A stretch of 64,000 nucleotides of DNA from Melioribacter sp051488665 (GTDB lineage Bacteria > Bacteroidota > Ignavibacteria > Ignavibacteriales > Melioribacteraceae), in contig NZ_JBPSEG010000002.1 in the NCBI RefSeq assembly GCF_051488665.1, positions 124,001 through 188,000 on the forward strand, written 5' to 3'. The notes below the pieces were generated by a model, which did no database searches, was not told where the DNA came from, and worked only from the letters and a program-made list of their open reading frames with translations. Of the stretch, positions 52,765 to 61,448 are shown in pieces. How positions within the stretch are numbered: the stretch's first letter is position 1; the number at the start of each line of letters is the position of its first letter. A program made the translations under genes and the position numbers.

Positions 52765-53987
52765 AAAAAATATCGTTTCTTTTTTTTCTTTTTATATTAA
52801 AATTCGCATGCCCGGCTCAGCATGTTCTGCCGGGCATCGACGTATTAATCAAACACGATTTCGCCCAATTATCCGGTAAAAACGTCGGACTGATTACAAA
52901 TCCCACGGGCGTCAACAAAGATTTAATTTCAACCGTCGATATTTTCCTGAATAGCGAAAAGATTAATCTGGTTGCCGTTTTTACTCCGGAACACGGATTG
53001 TACGGCACGAAAAGCGCAGGCGAATTGGTCGATTCCGAAAGCCACAAAAAAATTAAGGTTTATTCCCTCTACGGCGAGACCAAAAAGCCCACGCGGGAAA
53101 TGTTGAAAGACATCGACGCGCTTGTATATGATATTCAGGATGTCGGGCTGCGGTCGTACACGTACATATCGACGCTCGGATTGGCAATGGAAGCCGCAGC
53201 CGAAAACAATAAGGAGTTCGTTATACTCGACCGCCCCAATCCATTCAACGGCATTAAAACTGAAGGCGCTCTACTGGATACGCTCTTCAAATCTTTCGTC
53301 GGTTTTTTTCCTATACCTTATATCTACGGACTGACGCCCGGCGAACTGGGGCGTTTTATCAACGGAGAAATCTTAAAGCCGAAAGGTAAAGAATGTAATC
53401 TGAAGGTAATTCCAATGGAAGGCTGGAACCGGGGAATGAGTTTTGAAGATACGGGATTACTGTGGACGCCTACCTCCAATCACGTGCCCGATTCTGAAAC
53501 GCCCTATTACATGGCAGCCACGGGAATACTCGGCGAACTTAATGTAGTTTCGATCGGGGTGGGATACACGCTGCCCTTCAGAACAATAGCCGCCGGGTGG
53601 ATCGACCCCGAATTGCTTGCGGCAAGGATGAACGCTCTCAATTTACGCGGCGTTAAATTTCGCCCTATTTCATACAAGCCGTATTACGGCAAATGGAAAG
53701 ATACCGTTTTAAACGGAGTGCAAATATATATCACTGACAAAGACGCAGCCGAATTATTAAAAATACAATTCTATTTTATGGAAATTCACAATGAACTATA
53801 TCCGGGAAAAAAACTTTTTTCACTCGCCGATTCTTCGCGAATAAAAATGTTCGACCTGGTGATGGGTACAGACAAAATTCGAAAAGCATTTACAAAAAAT
53901 TACAAAGTAAACGACATAAAAGAATTACTAAACGAAGGGCTCGATAAATACAAAAAAGATATACGGAAATACCTTATCTACAAATAA
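52761..53987 (+). CDS. DUF1343 (NamZ-type) exo-beta-N-acetylmuramidase
   Basis: The 408-aa protein matches the DUF1343 family, whose characterised member NamZ releases N-acetylmuramic acid from peptidoglycan fragments. Motifs include KNVGLITNPTGV near 40-51, AVFTPEHGLYGT near 72-83, VYDIQDVGLRSYTYISTL near 122-139, and GILGELNVVSIGVGYTLPFR. A signal peptide (about 1-19, ending CPAQ) places it outside the cytoplasm. It overlaps fchA by 4 bases although its role in cell-wall recycling has no evident link to histidine. Its stop abuts the stop of the convergent lipoprotein gene. Confidence 0.9.
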   Translation: MKKISFLFFLFILKFACPAQHVLPGIDVLIKHDFAQLSGKNVGLITNPTGVNKDLISTVDIFLNSEKINLVAVFTPEHGLYGTKSAGELVDSESHKKIKVYSLYGETKKPTREMLKDIDALVYDIQDVGLRSYTYISTLGLAMEAAAENNKEFVILDRPNPFNGIKTEGALLDTLFKSFVGFFPIPYIYGLTPGELGRFINGEILKPKGKECNLKVIPMEGWNRGMSFEDTGLLWTPTSNHVPDSETPYYMAATGILGELNVVSIGVGYTLPFRTIAAGWIDPELLAARMNALNLRGVKFRPISYKPYYGKWKDTVLNGVQIYITDKDAAELLKIQFYFMEIHNELYPGKKLFSLADSSRIKMFDLVMGTDKIRKAFTKNYKVNDIKELLNEGLDKYKKDIRKYLIYK

Positions 53988-55652
53988 TTATTTACAATAC
54001 AAATTCAGATCGCCCACAGGCCAGCGCGCTCTCAAATTCAATGTATCGGGATAATAATTGAATCTTTCGGCAAATTTGAACGGTTTAACGCTGCCGTATG
54101 AATAACCGCCGTCCCCGTCCTTGTCGACAAAAAGCCACATTATGTATTTACCGGGAAGCACTTTATTTACCTCAAACTTATTGGCATCCGTTTTTTTCAA
54201 ATAGCTTTTTCCGGACTCAATACTTTTTAAAACAACATAAATATCCGAAGTATCGGAATTGCAGACGATATTGCCCGATACGGCGGAAAATTCAAGGTCG
54301 CTTGCGGTCGTAAAATTAACAGTCAGAACTGAATCGACAGTGTTGCCGGCTATATCGGTAATTTTACCGAGATCGATTTTCATTTCATATTCCGTCGCCT
54401 GACGAAGTCTCGATTTTACGATTATGTTAAAAGTTGCATCGTCTATCTTTTCGATCCTGTAAGAAAAAACGTTCCCTTTTTTATCGGAAAGAACCGCAAT
54501 GCTGTCGGGTAAATTAAATCCTTCATCGAATTTGCATTTAACAACCGGATTTTCGTAATCGATTTTATTTTCCGGATAAGCTCCTTCAATACCGATAAAT
54601 GCGGGGGCTGTTGTATCGGCTTGCGTGACGGGAGTAATCGGAATTATATCATACTTAGTCAAGTTTCCTTTCAAATCCGGTATATTTTCAGCGACAAGAA
54701 AAGTCCTTCCGTTTACGGGCAAAGTATCCTTCAGCGAAATATAAAATTGATTCTTCTTACCCCGCCCCTTATAAAAGAAGCGCGAATAATACTTTTTATT
54801 CGTCAGCGAATCGACCAGATAAAAATTACCGGAATTTATTTTTGAACTGTCGACGGCTTCGTTAAATTCTATTAAATATTTATATCTGTCAACGGCTCCG
54901 GCATTCGATAGTTTTGGCGGAATCGTGTCTCCCAGAGTCAACATAAAATCGAGATCGTTTACTTCGGTATTTTCGTCGCTTAAAATTACTCTTTTGTATT
55001 GAACGCCGTAATAATCGTCGTTAATCTGATATTTCAGATCGTTCAGTTTATCTTTAAGAGCGATAATTCTATATTCGCCGTTTCCCAAACCGAGCAGTGT
55101 GTATCGTCCGTTTTTGCCCACCTGGGAAATATAATCGGGTTCTTCAGCGGATATGTCGACCGTATCAGACGCGTCTTTGTAAGCCAGGATCATTACTCCC
55201 GAGGGGTCGTCGTCGTAAACTTTTCCGGCTACTTTCCCAATGTCGATCGTATTGCCCGTTGAAAAAGCAAAAGTAAACGGTTCGAGCATTTTATTCCCTT
55301 TATTGTAATCCTCCACTTCGGCGCCGATTGTAATTGTATAAGTTGTATTCCTCTTAAGCGTATCTCTAAGCTCGAGGCGTAAAGTTTTGCCGCTCCAGTC
55401 GTATTTAAAAGGATATTTCAAAGGCGGCGAAACAAAAATCGCGTTTCGTACGGAGTTTTTATTAATATATTCGCTGAATGTAATCTCAATAGTATTGTCA
55501 TTAAAATTTGTAGCGCCGGAGGGAGGATAAACTTTTATTACAGACGGCGGCATAGTATCTTCAGGACCGCCGCCGGGCGGCAGTTGATTTGCGCAACTTT
55601 GCAATATCATCAACGTTATCATTAATATTAATTGTTTTGACTTCTTCGCCAT
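53988..55652 (-). CDS. Lipoprotein with SbsA-type Ig-like (Big_5) domain
   Basis: The 554-aa protein has a lipoprotein signal, LMILQSCANQLPPGGGPEDTMPP, with cysteine 19 as lipidation site. Next is an Ig-like Big_5 domain (about 33-132) with PPSVIKVYPPSGATNFNDNTIEITFSEYI and the closing TFAFSTGN. A carboxypeptidase-regulatory-like segment (about 137-212) and two more Ig-like modules follow. This pattern is widespread in Bacteroidota and Ignavibacteria surface proteins; function is not known. The start at 55652 overlaps mltG by 25 bases but has a ribosome site (GGA 9-10 bases before) and gives the basic KKSK signal-peptide start. Confidence 0.85.
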   Translation of the reverse strand: MAKKSKQLILMITLMILQSCANQLPPGGGPEDTMPPSVIKVYPPSGATNFNDNTIEITFSEYINKNSVRNAIFVSPPLKYPFKYDWSGKTLRLELRDTLKRNTTYTITIGAEVEDYNKGNKMLEPFTFAFSTGNTIDIGKVAGKVYDDDPSGVMILAYKDASDTVDISAEEPDYISQVGKNGRYTLLGLGNGEYRIIALKDKLNDLKYQINDDYYGVQYKRVILSDENTEVNDLDFMLTLGDTIPPKLSNAGAVDRYKYLIEFNEAVDSSKINSGNFYLVDSLTNKKYYSRFFYKGRGKKNQFYISLKDTLPVNGRTFLVAENIPDLKGNLTKYDIIPITPVTQADTTAPAFIGIEGAYPENKIDYENPVVKCKFDEGFNLPDSIAVLSDKKGNVFSYRIEKIDDATFNIIVKSRLRQATEYEMKIDLGKITDIAGNTVDSVLTVNFTTASDLEFSAVSGNIVCNSDTSDIYVVLKSIESGKSYLKKTDANKFEVNKVLPGKYIMWLFVDKDGDGGYSYGSVKPFKFAERFNYYPDTLNLRARWPVGDLNLYCK

Positions 55653-56674
55653 CGTCTGTATTCCAGTACGTTCCGTTCGTGCTCTCTTTGCGTTGTAGCA
55701 AATTTATGCCCGCCGTTGCCGTCGGCGACAAAATAATAAAAATTATGTTTCTCCGGATAAAGAGCCGCCATTATAGCGTCTTTCCCGGGATTATTTATCG
55801 GTCCCGGCGGCAATCCCGGATGTTTATATGTGTTATATTCAGACTCAATCTCCAGATCTTTGTAATATACTTTTTTATTCCTTCTGTGACGAATCAAAAA
55901 TTGAACAGTAGGATCGGCTTGCAGCAGCATTCCCCTCTTCAGGCGGTTATGATAAACGCCCGAAATAGTTTTGAATTCCGAGAAGTCGTTCGATTCAGCG
56001 TCGATAATCGAAGCGAGCGTAAGAATTTCATGTTTGTTCATTCCCAATTCTTTCATCCGCTTTTGAATTTCGGGATCGTCAAAAATCGAATCCATTTCCG
56101 ATTTTAATTTTCTCAATACGGTTTCGGCGTCGCTGTCGGGATAAAAATAATAAGTTTCAGGAAGAAGATAGCCTTGCAGCGATTCGACATCTTCTCCGAT
56201 TCCGAGCGAGCTGAGGAACGATCTGCTTTTGCTCAGTTCCATCACCTTTGCCGAATCGACGCCCAGTTCCCTTTTCAATAGCGACGCCAGGTCTTTCAAC
56301 CAAATACCTTCCGGAATTGTTATCTTTACCTGTTCGACCGGACTGCCGTTGATAAAGAGTTCAATCAGGTCGAGATAGCTTAGTCCGTTCGGAATTTTAT
56401 ATTTACCCGCTTTAATTTTTTTGTCAGCGCCGTAGATAAAAGCCGCGGCTTTGATATTGAACTTTCCTTTTATCACCCCTTTCGAATAGAGAGAATCGAC
56501 CACCTCGTTGAGAGTAGCGCCTCTCGGAATAACCAATTCAACCGGTTCATCCGAATCGAAATAATTAGGCGAGAAGAACGTAAAGACAAGTACCGAGAGC
56601 GTAAAAGCAAATACGGCTGCGATAAGATATAATTCGTTGTTCGAAAAGTATTTCTTCGGATTTATTTTTTGCAT
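55628..56674 (-). CDS. mltG: Endolytic murein transglycosylase
   Basis: MltG cleaves nascent glycan strands within the inner-membrane peptidoglycan synthesis system. The 348-aa protein has one N-terminal span (about 15-33), a LysM-like segment with IPRGATLNEVVDSLYSKGVIKG, and the YceG-type domain with LPETYYFYPDSD, LTLASIIDAES (the candidate catalytic Glu), and GVYHNRLKRGMLLQADPTVQFL. PGLPPGPINNPGKDAI near the end is also diagnostic. Its start abuts tsaD (one shared base), showing coupling. Secure. Confidence 0.94.
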   Translation of the reverse strand: MQKINPKKYFSNNELYLIAAVFAFTLSVLVFTFFSPNYFDSDEPVELVIPRGATLNEVVDSLYSKGVIKGKFNIKAAAFIYGADKKIKAGKYKIPNGLSYLDLIELFINGSPVEQVKITIPEGIWLKDLASLLKRELGVDSAKVMELSKSRSFLSSLGIGEDVESLQGYLLPETYYFYPDSDAETVLRKLKSEMDSIFDDPEIQKRMKELGMNKHEILTLASIIDAESNDFSEFKTISGVYHNRLKRGMLLQADPTVQFLIRHRRNKKVYYKDLEIESEYNTYKHPGLPPGPINNPGKDAIMAALYPEKHNFYYFVADGNGGHKFATTQREHERNVLEYRRWRRSQNN

Positions 56675-57708
56675 TACTCCGCGCCCGAGTATTCTTTAAA
56701 GAAAGGATTTTCCTTCAAACCGGGATAGGCATTAAAGTCGAAATTAAAACGATAACCGCCTTCGTAAAGTTTCATCCCTCTGTAGGCAATCATTGCGGCG
56801 TTATCGCCGCAAAATTCCAATGACGGGACAATAAATTTTATATTGAATCTATTCGCCGTTTCCGCCAAGGCATTCCTCAGATATTTGTTTGCGGCAACTC
56901 CTCCGACCAGAGAAAGCGATTTGGGATTAAATTCAGACAAAGCGATTTCCGTCTTCTCTACAAGCGCTCTTACGGCGGCGTCCTGAAATGATGCGGCTAC
57001 CAACGGGATATCGTCCTCCGGCGCCTTCCCTGCGCCGCCGTATTTTTTTTCGAGAAACCTCAGCACAGCGGTTTTCAATCCGCTGAAAGAAAAATCGTAT
57101 TTATTTTTGCAACGCGAAACCGGAAAATCGATCAATTCTTCTTTATACATTTCCGCATATTTTTGAATCAACGGTCCGCCGGGATAACCCAGACCGAGCA
57201 TTTTCGAAACTTTGTCGAAAGCTTCGCCCGCAGCGTCGTCGACTGTAGTTCCGAGTTTTATAATTTCGTAATCGTTATTTACCAACAACAACAAAGTATG
57301 TCCGCCCGAGACCACAAGGCAGAGGTAAGGAAACTCGGGTTTCTCTTCCATCAGGAACCCCGAAAATATATGACCCTCGATATGATTGACAGGAATAAAC
57401 GTTTTACCAAGCGAATACGCCAATCCTTTCCCGAAATTAAGTCCGACCAAAAGAGCTCCAATCAATCCTGGCCCCGCGGTTGCGGTTATTACATCCATAT
57501 CATCGAGCTTCAAGCCTGTTTTATCGAGAGCTTTTTTGATCAATGGCATTATAATTTGCAAATGCGCGCGGCTCGAGAGTTCGGGCACAACGCCGCCGTA
57601 ATCGGTATGAAAATCTTGCGACGAAATTAGATTAGCCGTTAATTTCCCGTCTGTTATAACTGCAACTGAAGTTTCGTCGCACGACGTTTCAATACCCAAT
57701 ACATTCAT
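56674..57708 (-). CDS. tsaD: tRNA N6-adenosine threonylcarbamoyltransferase
   Basis: TsaD completes the t6A modification of ANN-decoding tRNAs. The 344-aa product begins VLGIETSCDETSVAV, has HIEGHIFSGF with the metal histidines near residue 110, LVVSGGHTLLL, GTTVDDAAGEAFDKVSKMLGLGYPGGP and LVGGVAANKYLR. I placed the start at the ATG at 57708 because it opens directly on the family's N-terminal strand; it overlaps the stop of the proline dehydrogenase gene by 4 bases (ATGA). The open frame continues upstream by 15 codons without conservation. Secure. Confidence 0.96.
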   Translation of the reverse strand: MNVLGIETSCDETSVAVITDGKLTANLISSQDFHTDYGGVVPELSSRAHLQIIMPLIKKALDKTGLKLDDMDVITATAGPGLIGALLVGLNFGKGLAYSLGKTFIPVNHIEGHIFSGFLMEEKPEFPYLCLVVSGGHTLLLLVNNDYEIIKLGTTVDDAAGEAFDKVSKMLGLGYPGGPLIQKYAEMYKEELIDFPVSRCKNKYDFSFSGLKTAVLRFLEKKYGGAGKAPEDDIPLVAASFQDAAVRALVEKTEIALSEFNPKSLSLVGGVAANKYLRNALAETANRFNIKFIVPSLEFCGDNAAMIAYRGMKLYEGGYRFNFDFNAYPGLKENPFFKEYSGAE

Positions 57709-58616
57709 TTCGATACCGTATTTGGCATAAAAATACTCTTTGTTATATACCATGCCACCGTCGGATTTTCCTGCAGGCGTCTGATTGAATAGTTATACCA
57801 GTGTTTGCCGAACGGCACGTAAATTCTAATAGCGTCGCCGTTTGAATTTATTCTGTCTCTCAATTTTTCTTTAACTCCGTAGAGCATCTGAAATTCGTAT
57901 TTGTCTTTGCCTAGATTTTTCTCTTTAATCATCTCATAAGCTTTATTTACCAGGAAATCGTCGTGAGTGGCAATGCCAACGTAGTTCCCGTTGTCGAGCA
58001 GATACTCGAGTATTCTCAAAAAGTTTTTACGGATTTCCTCTTTCCCTTTGTAAGCGATTTCCTCCGGCTCAATATAAATTCCTTTGCACAGCCGGTAATT
58101 GGCGTCTTTCATCTCCGGATGTTTAATGTCTTCCATAGTCCTTTTTAGATAAGCCTGAATAACGATGCCTACGTTTGAATATTTTTCTTTTAATTTTCTG
58201 TAGACGTAAAAAGTGTCGTCCGTGGTGGAAGAATCTTCCATGTCGATTCTTACGAAATTGTTGTAAAGTTTTGCCCTCTCGGCTAATTCGGCAATTTGTT
58301 CGTAACAAAATTCCCTGTCGATATTCAGTCCCATTTGAGTTGGTTTAACGGAGATATTCGATTTCAATTTGTGTTTTTCGATGGCGTCCAGAACTTCTAG
58401 ATATTCTTTTTTTGCCTGAACGGATTCTTCTTTATTTGTAACCGATTCACCGAGAACGTCCATAGTTGCAATAATCCCTTTGGAGTTGAGTTCTTTAACA
58501 ACTCTTACTCCGTCCACTAAAGATTCGCCGGCGATATAGCGATTTGCAAATTTGCGCACTACTGCTTTTGGCAGCAGCTTCACAAATTCTACAATTGCAC
58601 GATTGATGGGATTCAC
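57705..58616 (-). CDS. Proline dehydrogenase (monofunctional)
   Basis: The enzyme oxidises proline to pyrroline-5-carboxylate with FAD, donating electrons to the quinone pool. The 303-aa protein matches the small, single-domain form: YIAGESLVDGVRVVKELNSKG near residues 27-48, NISVKPTQMGLN, NFVRIDMEDSSTTD near 120, YRLCKGIYIEPEEIA, THDDFLV and RIYVPFGKHWYNYSIRRLQENP near the C-terminus. There is no fused P5C dehydrogenase, which is not in the window either. It precedes tsaD with a 4-base overlap. Secure at family level. Confidence 0.93.
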   Translation of the reverse strand: MNPINRAIVEFVKLLPKAVVRKFANRYIAGESLVDGVRVVKELNSKGIIATMDVLGESVTNKEESVQAKKEYLEVLDAIEKHKLKSNISVKPTQMGLNIDREFCYEQIAELAERAKLYNNFVRIDMEDSSTTDDTFYVYRKLKEKYSNVGIVIQAYLKRTMEDIKHPEMKDANYRLCKGIYIEPEEIAYKGKEEIRKNFLRILEYLLDNGNYVGIATHDDFLVNKAYEMIKEKNLGKDKYEFQMLYGVKEKLRDRINSNGDAIRIYVPFGKHWYNYSIRRLQENPTVAWYITKSIFMPNTVSK

Positions 58617-58626
58617 TTTTTCACCT

Positions 58627-59229
58627 TTATGATTGTGTCATTGAAATCAGCTTAAGTACAAAATCCAATTTTTTTTGTAATTCTTCAATTGTCGAATTGT
58701 TCTCAATCACAAAATCGGCTCTCTTTTTCTTCTGCTCGTCCTTCATTTGATTTTCCATCCGTATGATTGCTTCATCTTTCGACATTCCTCTTTTCATCGC
58801 TCTTTCGATTCGTAATTTTTCCGGTGAATAAATCAGGATTACAAAGTCGAACAGATCTTCCATACCGGCTTCGTACAAAAGCGCCGATTCGACAAATACA
58901 ATATCATGTTTGCCGAAATATTTTTCAGCCAAATCAAGAGTGGCTTCGATTGTAGGCGGATGCACAATCGAATTAACTTTAGACAACAATTCCTGCGAGT
59001 TGAAAATCTTTTCGGCAAGCAGTTCTTTGTTTAATTCACCGTTAATATAAATTTCGTTTCCGAAGAGTCGAATCAATTCATTTTTAATCGAAGGATCGTT
59101 TTTCATTAAATCTTTGGCGAGAGCGTCGGAGAGAATAACGGGAAAGCCTTTCGATTCAAAATATTTTCCGGCTGCCGACTTGCCGGCGCCGAGTCCCCCG
59201 GTTATGCCAATCAGTAATTTTTCTTTCAC
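58627..59229 (-). CDS. coaE: Dephospho-CoA kinase
   Basis: CoaE makes coenzyme A from dephospho-CoA and ATP, the last step of the pathway. The 200-aa protein has the P-loop GITGGLGAGKSAAGKYF near residue 8, a SDALAKDLM segment, IVHPPTIEA and VFVESALLYEAGMEDLFDFVILIY, all in the expected order. Length is normal. It lies 10 bases upstream of the proline dehydrogenase gene and follows the rny terminator, so it starts the unit running to 53988. Confidence 0.95.
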   Translation of the reverse strand: MKEKLLIGITGGLGAGKSAAGKYFESKGFPVILSDALAKDLMKNDPSIKNELIRLFGNEIYINGELNKELLAEKIFNSQELLSKVNSIVHPPTIEATLDLAEKYFGKHDIVFVESALLYEAGMEDLFDFVILIYSPEKLRIERAMKRGMSKDEAIIRMENQMKDEQKKKRADFVIENNSTIEELQKKLDFVLKLISMTQS

Positions 59230-59259
59230 AAGAATTCCGGTAATAACTGAAACAATAAA

Positions 59260-59299
59260 GGCTGCCTTATAATCTCATTGCGCAGATTATAAAGCAGCC
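59260..59299 (-). terminator. Hairpin terminator after rny
   Basis: On the minus strand GGCTGCTTTATAATCT pairs with AGATTATAAGGCAGCC (one mismatch/bulge) around a short loop TGCGCAATG-like sequence, giving a long 15-16 bp stem. It is followed by TTTATTGTTT. It starts 7 bases after the rny stop codon and separates rny from coaE. Confidence 0.85.
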
Positions 59300-59306
59300 G
59301 TTGAAT

Positions 59307-60872
59307 TTATTTTGCGTATGCTATTTTTCTTACTTCTCTAATGACAGTCACTTTTATCTGTCCCGGATATTCCATTTCGTCCTGAATTTTCTGGGCAATT
59401 TCGTAAGAAAGTCTGTCGGCAAGAGTATCGTCGACGTGGTCGGGTTCTACAACCACTCTCACTTCTCTGCCCGCCTGGATAGCATAAGTTTTGGCGACGC
59501 CTTCGAACGATTTTGCAAGGGCTTCGAGGTTTTCAAGACGTTTGACGTAGCTTTCGAGAGGTTCTCTTCTGGCTCCCGGACGCGCGCCGCTGATTGCATC
59601 TGCGGCTTGCACCAAAGCAGCTATCGGATGTTCCATTTCGATATCTTCATGGTGACTGCCGACGGCATTAACAACAATCGGATGCTCCCGGTATTTTTTG
59701 GTAAGTTCGTATCCGAGAAGAGCATGAGGACCTTCGACGTCGCGATCGATCGTTTTGCCGATATCATGGAGCAATCCTGCGCGTTTTGCCAGATTTACGT
59801 CGAAACCGAGTTCCGCAGCCATTATGCCGGTCAAATAAGCCACCTCGATGCTGTGCTGCAGCAAGTTCTGACCGTAACTGGAACGATATTTCATTTTGCC
59901 GACGTGCTTAACGAGCTCGGGATGCAAGCCGTGCAGTCCGAGCTGAATAAGCGTATTTTCGCCTTCTTTCTGGATTTCCTCGTCGAGTTCCTGCTCCACT
60001 TTGGCGACCACTTCTTCAATGCGCGCCGGATGAATCCTGCCGTCGGCAATAAGACGTTCAAGCGCAATACGAGCCACTTCGCGTCTGAACTGGTCGAAAG
60101 CGGATAATATGACTGCTTCCGGAGTATCGTCTACAATTACGTCGACTCCGGTAGCGGCTTCGAAGGCTCGAATGTTTCGTCCTTCGCGACCGATAATACG
60201 TCCTTTCATTTCGTCGTTCTGAATTTGAACGACCGAGACCGTCGATTCGACCGAGTGGTCGACGGCAGTCCTTTGAATAGCCTGAATAACAATTTTCTGA
60301 GCTTCCTTTTTGGCTTCCACTTTTGCATGGTCTCGGATTTCTTTAATCATCTGAGCCGCGTCGGCTTTGGCTTTGCTTATCATATTTTCCATCAACATTT
60401 TCTTAGCCTCTTCCGACGTGAGACCTGCGATTTTTTCGAGTCTTGAATTCTGCTCGACCAATAAACGCGAAAGCTCTTCCTGTTTTTTTTCGATTTCTTC
60501 TTTTTGAAGCTGAAGTTGTTTTTCTAAATCCTTTAAAGCCTTTTCTCTTTGATTAACGACGTCGTATTTTTTTTCGAGATTATCTTCCCGGGATTCGAGT
60601 TGTTTTTCGTAATTCTGAAGTTTCTGTCTTTTAGTATTAACTTCGTTGTCGAACTCTTGTTTCTTTTTTAACCACTCGTCTTTAACCTCGAGAAGTTTTT
60701 CTCTTTTTATATGCTTGGCTTCTTTTTCAGCTTCTTCGACGATTTTTTGAGCTTGTTCTTTTGCAAGTGCAATATTGTTCTTGCCGATTTTTGAATTGAC
60801 GAACCAACCGAGCAAGAAAGCTGCCACAAATACTATTGCACCAACTAACACCATGTACAACTCCAATTGCAT
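59307..60872 (-). CDS. rny: Ribonuclease Y
   Basis: RNase Y is a membrane-bound endonuclease that starts mRNA decay. From the chosen ATG at 60872 the protein is 521 aa: an N-terminal span (about 3-25), a long coiled coil rich in Lys/Glu (about 30-165), a KH domain with GRIIGREGRNIRAFEAATGVDV near 215, and an HD domain with LLHDIGKTIDRDVEGPH near 355 followed by VVNAVGSHHEDI. The ATG has GGAGG 5 bases upstream. A longer open frame to 60983 runs into the structured RNA and is not likely to be translated. It ends 7 bases before a terminator hairpin. Confidence 0.96.
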   Translation of the reverse strand: MQLELYMVLVGAIVFVAAFLLGWFVNSKIGKNNIALAKEQAQKIVEEAEKEAKHIKREKLLEVKDEWLKKKQEFDNEVNTKRQKLQNYEKQLESREDNLEKKYDVVNQREKALKDLEKQLQLQKEEIEKKQEELSRLLVEQNSRLEKIAGLTSEEAKKMLMENMISKAKADAAQMIKEIRDHAKVEAKKEAQKIVIQAIQRTAVDHSVESTVSVVQIQNDEMKGRIIGREGRNIRAFEAATGVDVIVDDTPEAVILSAFDQFRREVARIALERLIADGRIHPARIEEVVAKVEQELDEEIQKEGENTLIQLGLHGLHPELVKHVGKMKYRSSYGQNLLQHSIEVAYLTGIMAAELGFDVNLAKRAGLLHDIGKTIDRDVEGPHALLGYELTKKYREHPIVVNAVGSHHEDIEMEHPIAALVQAADAISGARPGARREPLESYVKRLENLEALAKSFEGVAKTYAIQAGREVRVVVEPDHVDDTLADRLSYEIAQKIQDEMEYPGQIKVTVIREVRKIAYAK

Positions 60873-60901
60873 AATACCTCCATAAATAAGAATATAATAG
60901 A

Positions 60902-61105
60902 CCGCAGGAGCCGGCGTTGCTTTATAGGAAAAGAACCCTTTCCTAAGCAATGCGGGAAATTGCCCGACGCTTTTTACTTCCACTGTCCCGTCCTAAGACG
61001 AGATCCCGGCCGAAACCGGGCGAGGCCTGTAATACACGCCGTGAGTCAATAACCCTTTTAGTTATTATTTGTTAGTTCTTTTTTATAAATCCACCGGCTC
61101 TGCGG
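60902..61105 (-). ncRNA. ssrS: Structured RNA between zapA and rny, probable 6S RNA
   Basis: The 245-base gap between zapA and rny holds a compact fold on the minus strand. CCGCAGAGCCGG (61105-61094) pairs with CCGGCTCCTGCGG (60914-60902), a terminal stem closing about 204 nt. Inside are an apical CCCGG-TTTCGG-CCGGG hairpin and, near the 3' arm, the AGGAAAGGGTTCTTTTCCT hairpin, resembling the central-bubble hairpin of 6S RNA. The size is near the 6S norm (about 180-200 nt), and in E. coli ssrS also lies directly after zapA. A possible -10 CATAAT (61122-61117) precedes it. Otherwise it could be an rny leader. The 6S call is inference from fold and synteny. Confidence 0.6.
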
Positions 61106-61117
61106 AAAAACCTTGGA

Positions 61118-61417
61118 TTATGATGGCGAGGATATAAAATTGGACTCGTCTAAAAGAAGCTTTATTTTCTTAATTTTATCGGTAGCCTGGATACTGAATT
61201 CCCGGAATTTATTCCTTTCTACGAATAAATCGTAAGCGATATTTAAAGCTGCAATAATTGCTATCGTATCCTTCGGTTGATCGGGCAGTTCTTCCTGCGT
61301 TTCTTCCATCATTCTGTTGACATACTCTGCCAGTTCAGCTGCTACTTCCTGATTTTCTACTAAAAGAGAATATTCTTTATCAAATATTTTTACTTTAAGC
61401 TTCTTTTTTTCGGCCAT
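61118..61417 (-). CDS. zapA: Cell division protein ZapA
   Basis: ZapA bundles FtsZ filaments at the division ring. The 99-aa protein shows the family pattern: LKVKIFDKEYSLLVENQE at the N-terminus, VAAELAEYVNRMMEE, and DTIAIIAALNIAYDLFVERNKF, followed by a short C-terminal helix. It lies 31 bases after a small coiled-coil gene and before the structured RNA. The arrangement pheT, coiled-coil gene, zapA, RNA, rny is a housekeeping unit. Confidence 0.9.
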   Translation of the reverse strand: MAEKKKLKVKIFDKEYSLLVENQEVAAELAEYVNRMMEETQEELPDQPKDTIAIIAALNIAYDLFVERNKFREFSIQATDKIKKIKLLLDESNFISSPS

Positions 61418-61448
61418 TTTATATCGTTTCCATCATCATGCATTATTT

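Noticed and set aside
55628..55652. 25-base overlap of the Big_5 lipoprotein gene with mltG as a possible wrong start
   Set aside because: The later in-frame ATG at 55622 lacks a ribosome site and would remove the basic start of the signal peptide; the overlap is accepted.
55958..55990. Possible loss of the MltG catalytic residue (IIDAES instead of IVEKET)
   Set aside because: The second acidic residue, which aligns with the Glu of ES/ET motifs in lytic transglycosylases, is kept, so I see no reason to call it inactive.
60873..60983. N-terminal extension of RNase Y by 37 codons
   Set aside because: It runs through the structured RNA and is not hydrophobic-anchor like; the ATG at 60872 has GGAGG 5 bases before it and opens directly on the membrane span.
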